NCBI GenBank assembly: GCA_026182355.1
Contig: JAPFBL010000003.1
Coordinates: 3,466,001 to 3,530,000 of the forward strand
DNA: 64,000 bases
Reading direction: 5' to 3'
DNA from: Hermatobates lingyangjiaoensis
Lineage: Eukaryota; Arthropoda; Insecta; Hemiptera; Hermatobatidae
Shown: positions 26,301 through 33,570 of the stretch, piece after piece
How the letters are laid out: each line of letters begins with the position of its first letter
Numbering within the stretch: position 1 is the stretch's first letter
Notes under the pieces: generated by a model
Told to the model about the DNA's origin: nothing
The model's database searches: none
The model's input: only the letters and a program-made list of their open reading frames with translations
Made by a program: the position numbers and the translations under genes

Positions 26301-29300
26301 CATTATGTCTTGACGAGTCAGTGATCAGCATGTTTATCACTTGGCATAATCGATCCGGACTTGGTAACTTCTTCAAAAACTTAGGTTTTTCATGTGAAAA
26401 ATAAAAAAATTTTGTGCACCACGCTTCAAAGCAAAAACACAGTCGTGGCTGCTGAGCTTTTACGATGTCAGGTACTCTTTAAAGATTCTACTCTGTTTAA
26501 CTTAAAGTGACAAAAATGTGGACTTCTGATATAAAAAGGCTTTAGTAGGATTATTAATTAATACTCTCTGAAGAATTAAATTTGAGAAATGTGCTATCAT
26601 TTCAAAATATATGTATTTGCAATTCATTTCTGATTTGAACCTTTTCTTTTGGATGGGCTACTGGTTAAGTGAACGTTACTTTAAGCTATCTTTGATTTCT
26701 TTCTATTAAAGTAAACAGTCATTGGAAAATGCGGATTGTAATATAATTTTTTTTGTAGGGATGGATGTCGACCTTTTATTGAAGTTTACCAAGGAGAGGA
26801 TAAAATCTTCTCTAGTTTAGACGACTACGATAGGCTTACAGTTTTTACTGTTTCCCATGCAAAGGTATCAAAATTAATGCTTTGGTCTATATTCACTATA
26901 TTTATTTTTAAGAATCCATAGTTTGTTAAGTATCGGGGAGGTTTATTATGTGTTAGTGAAAGCGTCATCATGCTTATATTATCTGGATTATTTCAACTGA
27001 AGAGTTTCACTTAACATGAATAAGTTTCCCTTTGACAAGAATAAATAAATTAAACCTATTTAATTCTCACAGGATTTATTTACACTATTTTAATCACAAC
27101 TGAAATTCATGTATGCGCAATAAACATTTGGTTAGTTTAATGAATTTTTAGAGTTAGGCACAAAAAGAAAAAAAAATCTTGAATATTACCTATATGCTTA
27201 ACTTAATTATATTAAACGGGTTTTCAAACCCATTGGTAGTCAATTTAATTTAACGATTTAGTTTATTGTGGCCATCTCTTTTTTGATATTATAGTGAAAA
27301 TATACTAATTTTTTATAGCAGATGAAATATATCTGAAAAGTAACATAAAGTAGGATGAATAACAGTCATTGAAATATATTATACATCAAATCATTTAATG
27401 AAATGAAATGTTTAATTGATTTAATCAGTTGCGTCATCAAGTAGATTGTAGCAGAGTTTACATTATCAATTATGTTGTCAATTTGTTTTGGATATAGTTA
27501 GAGAGAGTTTATAAAAACATGTTTAAAAATAATGTGATTCATTGAAATGCTTGATTCCTTAGTTTAATGTTAATATAAAAAGCGAAATAAAAAAGGCCCA
27601 TCAAAGATCCGTTTTAAATTATATCCAAATTTTATAAAGTAAAATTTCTTTTGAATTTGTATTTTTATTGTACAGTTTATTCTGTGTGCTGTTAATAATG
27701 CTTAAGTTGTATTACTAGAATTATGGATAGTTTAGGTAGATTTATGCTTCATGTAAATTGTTAAAATAACCTGATCTTGGCTACATGGATGGTGCTATAC
27801 ACCACTAACTAAAGTCCTATTCTTTAACTTTTATAATATGGCGCCCCTAATTAATTAATTCTACTTCTGTGGTGTTAATTGTACATTAGATATATTCACA
27901 TGTTTGATTAAAAAAGGGCAATAGTTTTGTTGATTTATTGCGACGACAAATGGTGTACTTGATGAAGATATGGTAGAGTACTGATGGGTTCAGTGTTTGA
28001 CGGAGGTGGTGCTGCCTGTGGGGTGCGGGGTGTGCGGAGACGTGACCATAGCTGCCTACCACGCCAGACAGGTGCTTGGGCGCATTACTCCCATCAAAAT
28101 GTTCAAGCTACAAGTCAGCACAGCCTTTCTCCCGAACAAAGACCATATCGTCTTTAACAAGTTAGTTTGCCTTTTTGGTATTTTTTTATATTATATAAAA
28201 CATTCTTACTTCAAGTTGCCAGTATAGTATGAGGTCTGTATAGGTGCTAGGGATTTGGTGGAGAGAGGGACACTGGGAGTATTCACTGTACATATAATGC
28301 ATTATTAAGTAATATAAAAAACAAATACAGGCATACTTCGTGTTTACGAATCAATTTGGTCCTAGGACGTACGTAAAGAGGAAATTTATCATTCATTTAA
28401 AATAATAATTGCTTACACAAAGAAGTTATATTTTATATATGTAAACTTAAAAGAAAGGTAAAATAGAATATATTTATTGTATGGGTTTTATATAAATACA
28501 TGATCATAAGATCCGAGATAATATAATCACACTGCACCCCAAGCCTTCTAAGTCTAATAGCAAGCCAATCAGGGTGAGGTTCCACTAGAGAGACGAGAGG
28601 ACAGACACCACCTTGTGGCGTACCACTCACGGGAATTCTCCTAATCGTGGAACTCCCCTTGGACAGGCTGATGCTTCTAAGGAATAAGAGTTGTTAAGCA
28701 AAAGCCGAAGTGAAGCATCCTACCTCCCTTAGAAACAAAGACCATCCCTAACCTCCCTCCAAGATTAAGGAACATAAAATTTAATCAGGATTTAAAGGTG
28801 ACCTCTAGCCACGGGAGAACAATCTCTGAAGTCTCCTCAAGTTCTGTAGGTATGATGCCATCCGGCCGTATGACTTAAATCCCTTGAACTCAGAGATACC
28901 CCACAAAGGAGCTCACTTGATACCACACTGTGACCAATATTATACCTCTTAACAGAGGGTGGATTCCTGCCCATATCCATTTCATAACCTGGGAAAGATG
29001 CCTCCATTATTGGAGCTCCAATGTTTCGATGATCGAGTTCGTCCAGCTTCCATCCAACCTGCAGATATACTCTGGCAGAACTGGATCCATTGCTACGATT
29101 TTACGAAGACGGTTTCCCTCCGAGACCCCTTCTATCCTGGAATAGAAGTTTCTCCATGAGTCCCTCTTCACAGTCTTAACCTGTTTTCTTAAATTCCCGT
29201 AGGCTGGCCTTCTTTTCACTCCATTGGCTTTAAGCCTTGGCTTGGTTGAATGACCGGTGATACTCTTTTTGTACTCCCCTAATTTCAGACTCCGCCACTT

Positions 29301-30885
29301 AGGTCTCTGAGTTTCCCCCTGACACTGGATATAGGAGAGGAAGCTTTGGATGCTTGGTTGCAGATAGTTGTCAACCGCTTCTCAACAGCGTCCAACTCTA
29401 CTGCGCCCTTAGACTTGGGGAAGTGACTCATTTTGATCGTGAGCAATTTAGGTAGCTATTATCCAGATCATCCAGTTTCTTAACTCTACCTCAACTGTAA
29501 CAAAATCTTGATCGCAACATTCAGATATTTTGAATGAATTAAATATGTTTCTAATCAATACACAGGATCTGGGCTTACCTATTTACACTGTATAGAAAAC
29601 TCGAAAGTCTTTAAGCCGCAGACCAACAACCTGGTTCTTAATGATCCATGGATCCTGTATTAAGGAAAAATCCTCCTTCCTGTTACACAGACGAAATATC
29701 ACAACAGCCGTAGCGGCCTTAGAATGATGAAGGTTGATTGCACAGCCTTCACCTCGTCACTGGTTGTGCTCAGGCTCCTGAACATCCTGAAAGCCGACTG
29801 GAGCTTTCCATTCCCTCTAGCGAAGATAGGCTATTCGTCCCGAGCATCCTGGTGGATCCACCTGAGTCACCGCAGTTAGATCAGTTGAAGATGTCGGGTG
29901 AGGAAGATCAGTTGTTTCCTCCATACGACTCCCCCTGCCTTCCTCCTTTGTACACTATTAAGGTGATTGCTTTGAAACCGTAGCTGATCACTGTATGTAT
30001 GCTCGAGGCCCTGGTCAGCTAGGAATAACTTCTTTTTCCTACCGCCTCCAGTCTAGCGCCAGGCCAGACTTCTCCTCTTCTTTATACAGCTAATTTGAAA
30101 AAGCCTGCAGATCATTGGTCCACACACGTCATAAGCTTGAAAGAAACAACAGAACATCATAACAAAGGAAAAGAAAGTAAAGAGGAGGCTAGGTTAGGGA
30201 TGAGAAAAGAATATTAAAAGAAATAACAAATAAGGAACTATGATATGAGAGGTACAAGGAAAGAAGAAAGAAAAGAAAAGGAAAAAGGCCGCTTTACTCT
30301 CGTCTGTCAGAGTTAGGTAGTGCAAACCACCTCACTCTGTCCAGGGGCCACCACAAGGAGGTGAGAGTAGCGTAGAGTCAGAGAGGCTTTAAGAGACGCA
30401 TCGTGACTCCATAGACCCCCTTTTTTACTCAGAGTTTTCTATGTTTTTAGTTTTCTATTCGTGAATTTATAAGTAGCAATATTTAACTTTTTTTTTATTT
30501 TACATTTAAATTTTTAAGATAAGATTTTGTAAATCAGGATTAAGTGAACTTGTGAAGTTTTTATTTGTCGTTTTAAAAATTATTTTTAATTAGTTTAAAT
30601 AGCTTTATTACTGTGGTTACAATACTTATGATGCTGATAAATATTCTGTTTTCATTAAAGGTAAAGTAGTTGGATTCCTGATTTCATAATGGAATCGCTG
30701 TGTGCGTTTCAGACAAGACTTGGATGAGACGGGAGAAGAGGACCGTCTGACTGTCACGCTGACTTGCGACTTCGAGTCTGGCTCGGGTCAGGTCTGCAAC
30801 GCTCCCTGGGCTAACCATAAGCCTCCCCATTTGGGTCTACTTTTCACGTCTAAACTGGAAGCAGATGAAACCATCGAAAACTTCG
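5185..30885 (+). CDS. GAK: cyclin-G-associated kinase / auxilin (GAK) orthologue, 12 internal exons
   Basis: Twelve exons join without a phase break: 5185-5310, 7240-7465, 8806-8946, 10864-10999, 14012-14116, 15533-15725, 17589-17708, 18674-18807, 24587-24700, 26759-26864, 27994-28160 and 30713-30885 (1741 coding bases, about 580 residues). Order: kinase C-lobe with DFG (about 1-155), Gln-rich linker, a GGAGSLLKNLKDTSSK block typical of GAK, a PTEN-like phosphatase domain (about 250-425), and a C2 domain (about 430-580). GAK and auxilin recruit Hsc70 to uncoat clathrin vesicles, and GAK also phosphorylates AP adaptor mu subunits. The kinase domain points to GAK over neuronal auxilin. The N-lobe lies upstream, and the clathrin/AP2-binding region and J domain were not found. 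All introns are GT-AG. Confidence 0.93.
5311..6211. other. GAK intron, AT-rich
   Basis: No gene or repeat recognised up to the PLE remnant starting near 6212. Confidence 0.5.
6212..6604 (+). pseudogene. Penelope-like element GIY-YIG remnant in GAK intron, frameshifted
   Basis: The frame reads IYKIPCTDCQMSCIGQT, the usual GIY-YIG opening with paired Cys, then RVKQHQYSIRRED. A frame change near 6410 is needed to continue into IESALIKNFYGNLMNNSPGL and the end at 6604. The remnant most resembles the element at the right edge of the window (63690-64000), which shares KIPC..C, QT and KQHQY. It lies in the sense direction within the GAK intron. Confidence 0.75.
6643..6662 (+). ncRNA. hammerhead-like motif downstream of PLE remnant
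   Basis: CUGAUGA (6643-6649), extra U, stem GUU (6651-6653) with AAC (6656-6658), then GAAA (6659-6662). It starts 39 bases after the stop of the GIY-YIG frame on the same strand. The stem is short, but the core is intact apart from the inserted base. Confidence 0.5.
6730..7020. repeat. decayed motif pair (fold-back remnant)
   Basis: Plus-strand CGATGATGACGACAATGCC then GAAATAT at about 6765-6792, and a minus-strand relative at about 6905-6940 (GACGACCG ... GGTCGAAATAC). The two are oppositely oriented and joined by a CACACA-containing spacer. This resembles the other fold-backs but is decayed. A TATAG-rich tract follows (6985-7035). Confidence 0.4.
7240..7465 (+). CDS. GAK: GAK exon: activation segment to C-lobe
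   Basis: Follows TTGTTGTAG and ends in phase 1 before GTATGT. It encodes ICSRSTPMYRSPEMVDSWAN (P+1 loop and an APE-like SPEM), then GLGADIWAVGCIIYLLCYNC (DxWxxGC of helix F) and HPFQDSAKLRIMNANYTLP. All match the GAK C-lobe closely. SPEM in place of APE is normal for this family. Confidence 0.95.
7466..8805. other. GAK intron
   Basis: AT-rich. A weak minus-strand TTATGATGACCGC...GTCGAAAG element at about 7562-7592 resembles the hammerhead-like repeats. Otherwise nothing was recognised. Confidence 0.4.
8806..8946 (+). CDS. GAK: GAK exon: end of kinase domain
   Basis: Starts in phase 1 after TTTTTTAG and ends in phase 1 before GTAAAG. It encodes KGCLVEDPRRRMTITDVLE then CLAAISETNNYSLSAPVPIE and a QQQ end. 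The DPRRRMT segment is kinase subdomain XI, where the conserved Arg caps the C-lobe. Confidence 0.93.
8947..10863. other. GAK intron
   Basis: AT-rich non-coding. A slightly GC-richer block (9840-10120) shows no open frame or known repeat that I can name. Confidence 0.4.
10864..10999 (+). CDS. GAK: GAK exon: Gln-rich linker
   Basis: Follows TTATCAG and ends in phase 2 before GTCTCA. It encodes a polar, probably disordered stretch, GVQKADVNQQNQHRNNVHNQ then QQQQAPRAESASHDLPSS. It rests on exact phase match with both neighbours and on a base composition unlike the introns, since linkers diverge quickly. Confidence 0.82.
11000..14011. other. GAK intron
   Basis: Mostly AT-rich. It contains CA-rich runs (11320-11440), a TA tract (11594-11622) and a probable fold-back (12231-12482). 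No coding exon is supported. Confidence 0.4.
12231..12482. repeat. probable decayed fold-back with hammerhead-like arms
   Basis: The ends are inverted relatives: GTTTAAATGAATTTCAACA (about 12237) and its reverse complement near 12455-12475. The right arm carries CTGAGGATGTC ... GTTGAAATTC. The left arm carries a decayed relative on the other strand. The same mirror arrangement is seen at 18262-18630. Confidence 0.4.
14012..14116 (+). CDS. GAK: GAK exon: conserved block before PTEN-like domain
   Basis: Follows TTTGCAG and ends in phase 2 before GTAAGT. It encodes VSGGGGLFSQLKGGAGSLL then KNLKDTSSKVVQTVQQ. This motif is strongly conserved between kinase and PTEN-like domains of GAK, and it gives one of the clearest family identifications in the window. 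Confidence 0.95.
14117..15532. other. GAK intron with unassigned repeat
   Basis: A GC-richer block at about 14540-15010 shares short similar stretches (CTCC-GAGAAG-TAACTGC-TCT) with blocks at 19100-19420 and 25130-25500. It is probably an old dispersed repeat. The rest is AT-rich. Confidence 0.35.
15533..15725 (+). CDS. GAK: GAK exon: start of PTEN-like domain
   Basis: Follows TTCCCAG and ends in phase 0 before GTGAGT. It encodes TMGRGEEMAAGYITSRVCVI, then NYTDGPECLHDMRCLIESRH and VAIYNLSPTTFPPYKFPN. YITSR-V-V and YNLSP are hallmarks of the auxilin/GAK PTEN-like domain, and LSP-TF replaces the tensin/PTEN equivalent. Confidence 0.94.
15726..17588. other. GAK intron with a duplicated segment
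   Basis: About 95 bp at 15855-15950 recurs at 16990-17085 (both contain CATTTGTTTGT-TTATAGTGG and TCTGGTGGTCTGG). Segment 17105-17410 recurs at 19535-19815. These look like pieces of one dispersed repeat. Nothing else is recognised. Confidence 0.5.
17105..17410 (+). repeat. dispersed repeat, copy A
   Basis: Same order and strand as 19535-19815. Both contain CTACCTCA-AGGAGAATTGTT, TTGGAAAAGT-GATT, ACAATATCCAACAC and GCACAGAATCTGCATA, and end in GATTTTGATCAATTAACAAA. The class is unknown. Confidence 0.65.
17589..17708 (+). CDS. GAK: GAK exon: PTEN-like domain, P-loop start
   Basis: Follows TCCTCAG and is phase 0 at both ends (donor GTAAAT). It encodes IVEGGWGNRCPSLQALYTLC then QHMEHFLSSHSSHVAVITCP. 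VAVITCP is the beta strand leading to the phosphatase P-loop, with the Cys in the catalytic position. Confidence 0.94.
18057..18200 (+). repeat. dispersed repeat, copy 1
   Basis: Similar in sequence and order to 43427-43560. Shared parts include TTTGATGG-TCAAATTCATATT, GTGTAG/GTATAG, a T-run, AATATT-CAT and AAAGTC. The class is unknown. Confidence 0.5.
18262..18630. mobile_element. fold-back element with two opposed hammerhead-like motifs
   Basis: The ends are CTCATGATTAGAGAGGAAAAG and its reverse complement. The arms (about 18262-18425 and 18455-18630) match over most of their length. The right arm has CUGAUGA (18538-18544), extra U, stem GAACA/UGUUC and GAAAC. The left arm (minus strand, 18322-18354) has stem GAACAC/GUGUUC and GAAACGCGUC, but the fifth core base is changed to C. 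Each arm keeps what the other has lost. The element lies in the GAK intron just before the 18674 exon. Confidence 0.65.
18674..18807 (+). CDS. GAK: GAK exon: PTEN-like P-loop end and helices
   Basis: Follows CAAACAG and ends in phase 2 before GTTAGG. It encodes DGKTNSAMLVCGFLLYVALV, then SRPVDALQVFAVKRTPPTLQ and PSHMR. Joined to the previous exon, the P-loop reads CPDGKTNS. The catalytic Arg of the CxxGxxR motif is Asn here, so the domain should be a lipid- or protein-binding pseudophosphatase, as in other GAK/auxilins. The donor side has KRTPP...PSHMRY, as in the family. Confidence 0.95.
18808..20160. other. GAK intron with dispersed repeats
   Basis: A GC-richer block (18970-19520) shares short stretches with blocks at about 14.7 kb and 25.3 kb. 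A copy of the 17105-17410 repeat lies at 19535-19815. Both are unassigned. Confidence 0.4.
19535..19815 (+). repeat. dispersed repeat, copy B
   Basis: Direct-orientation relative of 17105-17410, with about 20% visible mismatches and a small internal duplication of TTTGCACCATTGT-like sequence. Confidence 0.65.
20165..20470 (-). mobile_element. Helitron 3' end with helicase C-terminal remnant
   Basis: Read on the minus strand, the sequence ends with a CCGTC-AAA-GACGG hairpin about 10 bases before a terminal CTAG (20165-20168), followed by host T. This is the structure expected at a Helitron 3' end. Upstream, one frame gives FFSHGQL, stop, FTCSRVRGSNCLFF, the decayed C-terminal motif of the Helitron Pif1-like helicase (normally FSHGQLYVA.SRV). 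No complete protein survives. Confidence 0.75.
20780..21400 (-). pseudogene. Helitron helicase remnant, second copy
   Basis: A second, longer copy of the same 3' region, with the terminal CTAG changed to CTAT. Minus-strand reading in broken frames gives APKLCNGTRL, then LQSPVR.YFAM, then CFSHGQL, SRVRG and EGQTANVVYTEAF. These are the ordered C-terminal motifs of the Rep/helicase protein of Helitrons. Several stops and frame shifts make it a pseudogene. Confidence 0.75.
21715..22060. repeat. two 140-bp tandem repeats plus ACAAACCG minisatellite
   Basis: Segments 21715-21855 and 21863-21998 are related direct copies. Both contain CATAAC-TC-CTTCTG, AGTTTCAGCT, ATGTCTTATGGT-GCTGAG and TTTACTTGTGACAAA. 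They are followed by about four copies of an ACAAACCG/GACAAACC unit (22003-22040). They may belong to the neighbouring Helitron. Confidence 0.6.
22141..23160. other. AT-rich intron
   Basis: Very T-rich. No feature recognised. Confidence 0.4.
23181..23260. repeat. short inverted repeat (23-bp arms)
   Basis: CATTCTGAGGTAAAATGGAT and three more bases (23181-23203) are exactly reverse-complemented at 23238-23260 around a 34-base loop. The left flank (ATTGTGTGGT-TTTACTCAT) matches that of the fold-back at 18262, so the two share a family context. Confidence 0.8.
23269..23568 (-). pseudogene. Ty3/Gypsy reverse transcriptase fragment, inactive
   Basis: 99-residue frame with KYFCTLDLSKGYL (RT motif with the first catalytic Asp), then LTFGVKVASGWEFMDKLFQG and IEGIQCFFYNI. 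In active Gypsy elements the last part is YxDDI or FxDDI. Here it is FYNI, so the catalytic pair is lost. Only this RT piece is present, with no gag, protease, integrase or LTR. Confidence 0.75.
24076..24333 (-). other. unrecognised frame, possibly retroelement debris
   Basis: The 85-residue frame reads LPSWFQAAYLDKKYSFNDSY, then RRERLRPMILKEMDLEE and ends DVLEDGMTVIE. Composition is protein-like and ends with a clean stop, but no family is recognised. It has no visible splice context and lies in a TE-rich GAK intron, 500 bases from the Gypsy piece. A coding exon on the opposite strand is the less likely alternative. Confidence 0.3.
24380..24480. repeat. interspersed repeat remnant
   Basis: Contains two GGCTTGTTTTT/GGCTTATTTTCAGGG-type segments like those of small dispersed elements in many animal genomes. 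The family is not determined. Confidence 0.3.
24587..24700 (+). CDS. GAK: GAK exon: end of PTEN-like domain
   Basis: Follows TTTTTTTCAG and ends in phase 2 before GTATTA. It encodes YLKYFSSVLEDPQPTLCLNK then VKLVSLIIQPVPLYNKVR. RYLKYFSSVL continues the PSHMR end of the previous exon, and the LxxLxxxPVPLYNK segment leads into the C2 domain. Confidence 0.94.
26206..26334 (+). repeat. tandem repeat, three units of 43 bp
   Basis: Units start at 26206, 26249 and 26292 with TAGTCATTACATTATGTC and end in GATCAGCATGCTT. The third differs by one base near its end. Near-identity implies recent slippage or unequal exchange. Confidence 0.92.
26445..26490 (+). repeat. SINE tail fragment
   Basis: Matches the 3' part of the complete SINE at 53845-54162 (ACGATGTCAGGTACTC-TTAAAGAT then CTACTCT). 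It is decayed. Confidence 0.5.
26759..26864 (+). CDS. GAK: GAK exon: C2 domain start
   Basis: Follows TTTTTGTAG and ends in phase 0 before GTATCA. It encodes DGCRPFIEVYQGEDKIFSSL then DDYDRLTVFTVSHAK. DGCRPF-EVY is the first C2 strand pair of GAK/auxilin/tensin. Confidence 0.94.
26865..27993. other. GAK intron
   Basis: AT-rich, nothing recognised. Confidence 0.4.
27994..28160 (+). CDS. GAK: GAK exon: C2 domain middle
   Basis: Follows GGGTTCAG and ends in phase 2 before GTTAGT. It encodes CLTEVVLPVGCGVCGDVTIA, then AYHARQVLGRITPIKMFKLQ and STAFLPNKDHIVFNK. The GDV-I--YHAR and KMF--Q--T-F-P segments are conserved C2 strands of the family. Strikingly GC-rich at its start compared with the introns. 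Confidence 0.94.
28161..28430. other. GAK intron start
   Basis: AT-rich spacer between exon and LINE remnant. Nothing recognised. Confidence 0.4.
28490..29990 (-). pseudogene. R1/Jockey-type LINE remnant
   Basis: Minus-strand order (right to left): endonuclease-like remains at about 29660-29440 (DPWIIKNQVVGLRLKDF, then RSCVLIRNIF and DQDFVTVEVELRN, with one stop); a pre-RT region at 29219-29007 (KQVKTVKRDSWRNFYSRIEG, RLRKIV and DGSWTNSIIETLEL); and an RT motif at about 28640-28540 (STIRRIPVSGTPQGGVCPLV, then RRLGVQC). GTPQGG is the diagnostic RT turn. Frames are broken throughout. It lies antisense in the GAK intron, where its GC content contrasts with the AT-rich surroundings. Confidence 0.75.
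29991..30712. other. GAK intron, part LINE debris
   Basis: A purine-rich GAAAGAAAAG-type stretch (30150-30290) and a GC-richer block (30290-30420), perhaps the 5' part of the LINE. No exon before 30713. Confidence 0.4.
30713..30885 (+). CDS. GAK: GAK exon: C2 domain end
   Basis: Follows GCGTTTCAG and ends in phase 1 before GTAAGT. It encodes QDLDETGEEDRLTVTLTCDF then ESGSGQVCNAPWANHKPPHL and GLLFTSKLEADETIENF. DLD and the PW motif (human GAK has PPWE) match the last C2 strands. This is the last exon of the gene that I can support in this window. Confidence 0.92.
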
Positions 30886-31855
30886 GTAAGTCACTTCAAC
30901 TTTTCTTGGGTACTAGAAATGTGTTTTCGATTTCCCTTAACCCTAGATTGTTTGTAAAGTTCATATTTCATATTATTTATTCAAAGGGAGTTAACAGAGG
31001 TATTCGTCTTTCTCCTATTACAAGATTCGTGTGTGAAATTGAAATACTCCATGGCCAGTTTTGCTTCCCCCCATTATTCTTCTCTTATTCGTTCAGTTAT
31101 TGCCTTGAAGAGTGCATGGTGTGAAGTTTTAGAGAAACCAAGAGTGATTGTTTTCTTTTTATATCGTTGAGTTTAATTTTAAATTTTCCTTTATATTTTT
31201 GACAAATATTGACCGTGTAATAAAATAGCAATTGCATCATTTTTAGATTTAATCAAATTTTTGAATCCCACGAGTCGTATCGTAGACCAAACCTTTTCAC
31301 AGATCAGCAAATAAGGAAAAATATTAGAAATCTTACAAAATTAACTATTTATCATAAATCAACAAGTTTCAAATGAAAACATATGGAATATTGCAGATAT
31401 GTGGGTAATATCACGGAAAAGGTACGAAAACTTAAAGAAGTATAAATTTAAAAAAAAACAGAAAAAACTCAAATTTATAAAATTATTAAATATGTGGGTT
31501 TAGCAATAAAAAATTGAAATTCTTTAACTTAACACCCTTGAAGTTAAGTTTGGCGGTTGAGAGTAGGTGAAATTGGTTCCTTGTCTGTATAAGTGTGAGT
31601 GAGACATGCTTATGTTTAATGTATCATTCGTAATCACATACTTTATTTACAATCTTTTAATGTAATAATGATGGTTTTTCTTTTTCAAATGTTTCAAAAT
31701 TGTATACTTCTTCAAATTCTCTTACTTTCTAATTACAACGTATCCTGTTATAATGTTATGTATAATGTAGTTTTGCATATGTTGATATATTGTTATTTTT
31801 GTATGATTTCTGATATTCCTTCAATGGTATGTTGAATATACCTGTTTTGATCGCT
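30886..31855. other. intron, AT-rich
   Basis: No exon encoding clathrin-box, NPF/DPF or J-domain HPDK residues is seen. Confidence 0.4.
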
Positions 31856-31859
31856 GTGC

Positions 31860-32680
31860 ATCTTAGCTTTCCAGCCATTACACCAAAAGATCAAATCAGG
31901 CCGACGATTTAACGTGTTGCCCTTTTGTCACCTCCAAGTTTTGCCACCCAAAACTTGGGGTGTCCGAGGTGGACCTCGCGGAGGCGGGCACCACGATTCT
32001 ACGTCGCGCATAAGACCAAAATTAAATTAACTAATTCACGCAATTGTACCAGGGGGGGGGGGGGGGCGAAAACAACAAAAACGGCAGTTATAATCCTGGT
32101 ATAAGGTGGCTCATTTACCTCACTACCAAACATTTTAACGCTGGGTTGCAATGGCTCTCTTTTTCCTTCCCACCTTGTGGATGAACTCGAGGTATGCCTT
32201 CACGTTTTTACCTTTGAACGATACCTATAAAGATCGCTTGCCTCTTTTCCAACTATCGCCTCGACCTTTGTTCTTTCATAGTCATATCTGGGGCACTCCT
32301 CAATCACATGCTGGACTGTCTCAGGGATCCACCCACAGAGACATGTGGGATCCTCCACTCGCTTGTAGCGGTGTAGATAACTTCGGAAGTCCCCTGTGAG
32401 CACCTGAGTCGTCCAGTGGTCGATGAACTCATCTCCAGACGCCAGCCTCTCGTCGATGGTTGGAAAAATCGATGTGTCCATCGACCAGTGGTTCCCTGGG
32501 ACCACCGCTCCCTCCAGACGCCCATAGCCCAGTCGTGCACCCTCTTCAGGTTGTCTTCTAACCTAGTTCCCATTCTTTCCACGGACCACAGGGGGGGAAA
32601 GTCCTCTTATCAGCCTGAAATTTTCAGATCTGACTCTCACGACCAGGTCAATGGGCATCTGACCGGCAATGTTGAATATA
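31860..32680 (-). pseudogene. R1-type LINE C-terminal remnant and 3' region
   Basis: Minus strand in two frames: RVHDWAMGVWRERWSQGTTG, RWTHRFFP, then DHWTTQVLTGDFRSYLHRYK, DPTCLCG and ETVQHVIEECPRYDYER. The C-C-H-C pattern (CLCG...H...ECP) downstream of the RT is typical of R1/Jockey-type LINEs. A frame change occurs near 32460. The 3' region holds a GC-rich hairpin-like stretch (31935-31990; CCAAGTTTTG and CAAAACTTGG) and a 15-base G run (32052-32066). Its 5' to 3' order excludes it being the same copy as 28490-29990. Confidence 0.75.
32052..32066 (+). repeat. poly-G run of 15
   Basis: Homopolymer at the likely 3' end of the antisense LINE (poly-C on its strand). The length may be unreliable in any assembly. 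Confidence 0.9.
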
Positions 32681-33419
32681 CCATTGGTAGATTATTGGTT
32701 GCGTATTTAATGATACTAACATACCAGTATTTGATTTATTAATTTACATCCGAAGAAACTATTATCTCCATGCTTTTATCACAGTTATAGTGTAATTAAA
32801 TAAAATAATCGTTGTTTAATAATTAAGATTTTTTTTAAAAAACCGTTCTTGTAATTTATTAACTGTATTTTTGAGTGGCAATGCTTATCCTCCTTCTGCA
32901 TGATTTATACATGGAATTTTCTGAAGAACGATATTAAGTCATTACTACCTAAAGATGTTAAATCCCTGTATCTAAGAACTCAGAATTACTTCACCAAACT
33001 GCAATTAATATTACCATTCAACGTGTAACCTGGATTACACATTTGTTTACATTTAACTTGATAGTCGAGAAAAGTTGTGCAAACCCTTGTGGTCAAGCAC
33101 CATGGTCCCATAAAACTCTCTTACACGTCGTATAAATCCTTAAATTACAAAATAGAGATTTATTCTTTTTCCAAGGTTATAAGAATTTTTTTTGGAAATT
33201 TTGAAAGAATCCATCATATATTCCATTATGAAAAGCATAACCAACGAATAGAAAGAATTATTTAAAAGAATTTTATTTGTATAAAATAAGAAGTTTACTT
33301 TGCTGTTGGTAGCAAATTTAATATACAAGTCCAATATCTGGGAGTTTTATAGTCAATTGAATTTCTATATTTATCAACTAAAATAAAGTGAGACTCTCCT
33401 CAGTGTTGATAGTATATTT
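32681..33419. other. AT-rich non-coding
   Basis: Nothing recognised. Confidence 0.4.
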
Positions 33420-33570
33420 TCAAATAAGTATAGTTCAGTGTAGAAAAAGAAACATAGCGAAATCAAAAGCACACACTTACAGTCTGTAATTTTCACCGTC
33501 CTCCTGAGAGATAAGAGTGGGAAACCAAGCGCACTAGTTCAGAGACAGTTGGAGACCCAACGGTCTCCAA
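33420..33570 (-). repeat. fold-back family 2 unit, decayed
   Basis: Close copy of 3935-4080, including AAGCACACACTTACAGTCT and AAACCAAGCGCACT. Its motif has lost the CGGTTTGAA part of the hairpin, so it should not fold like the others. Confidence 0.7.

Larger units (their letters stand above)
24701..26758. other. GAK intron
   Basis: AT-rich, with a GC-richer unassigned repeat (25130-25500), the 43-bp tandem triplet (26206-26334) and a SINE tail (26445-26490). No exon is seen. Confidence 0.4.
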
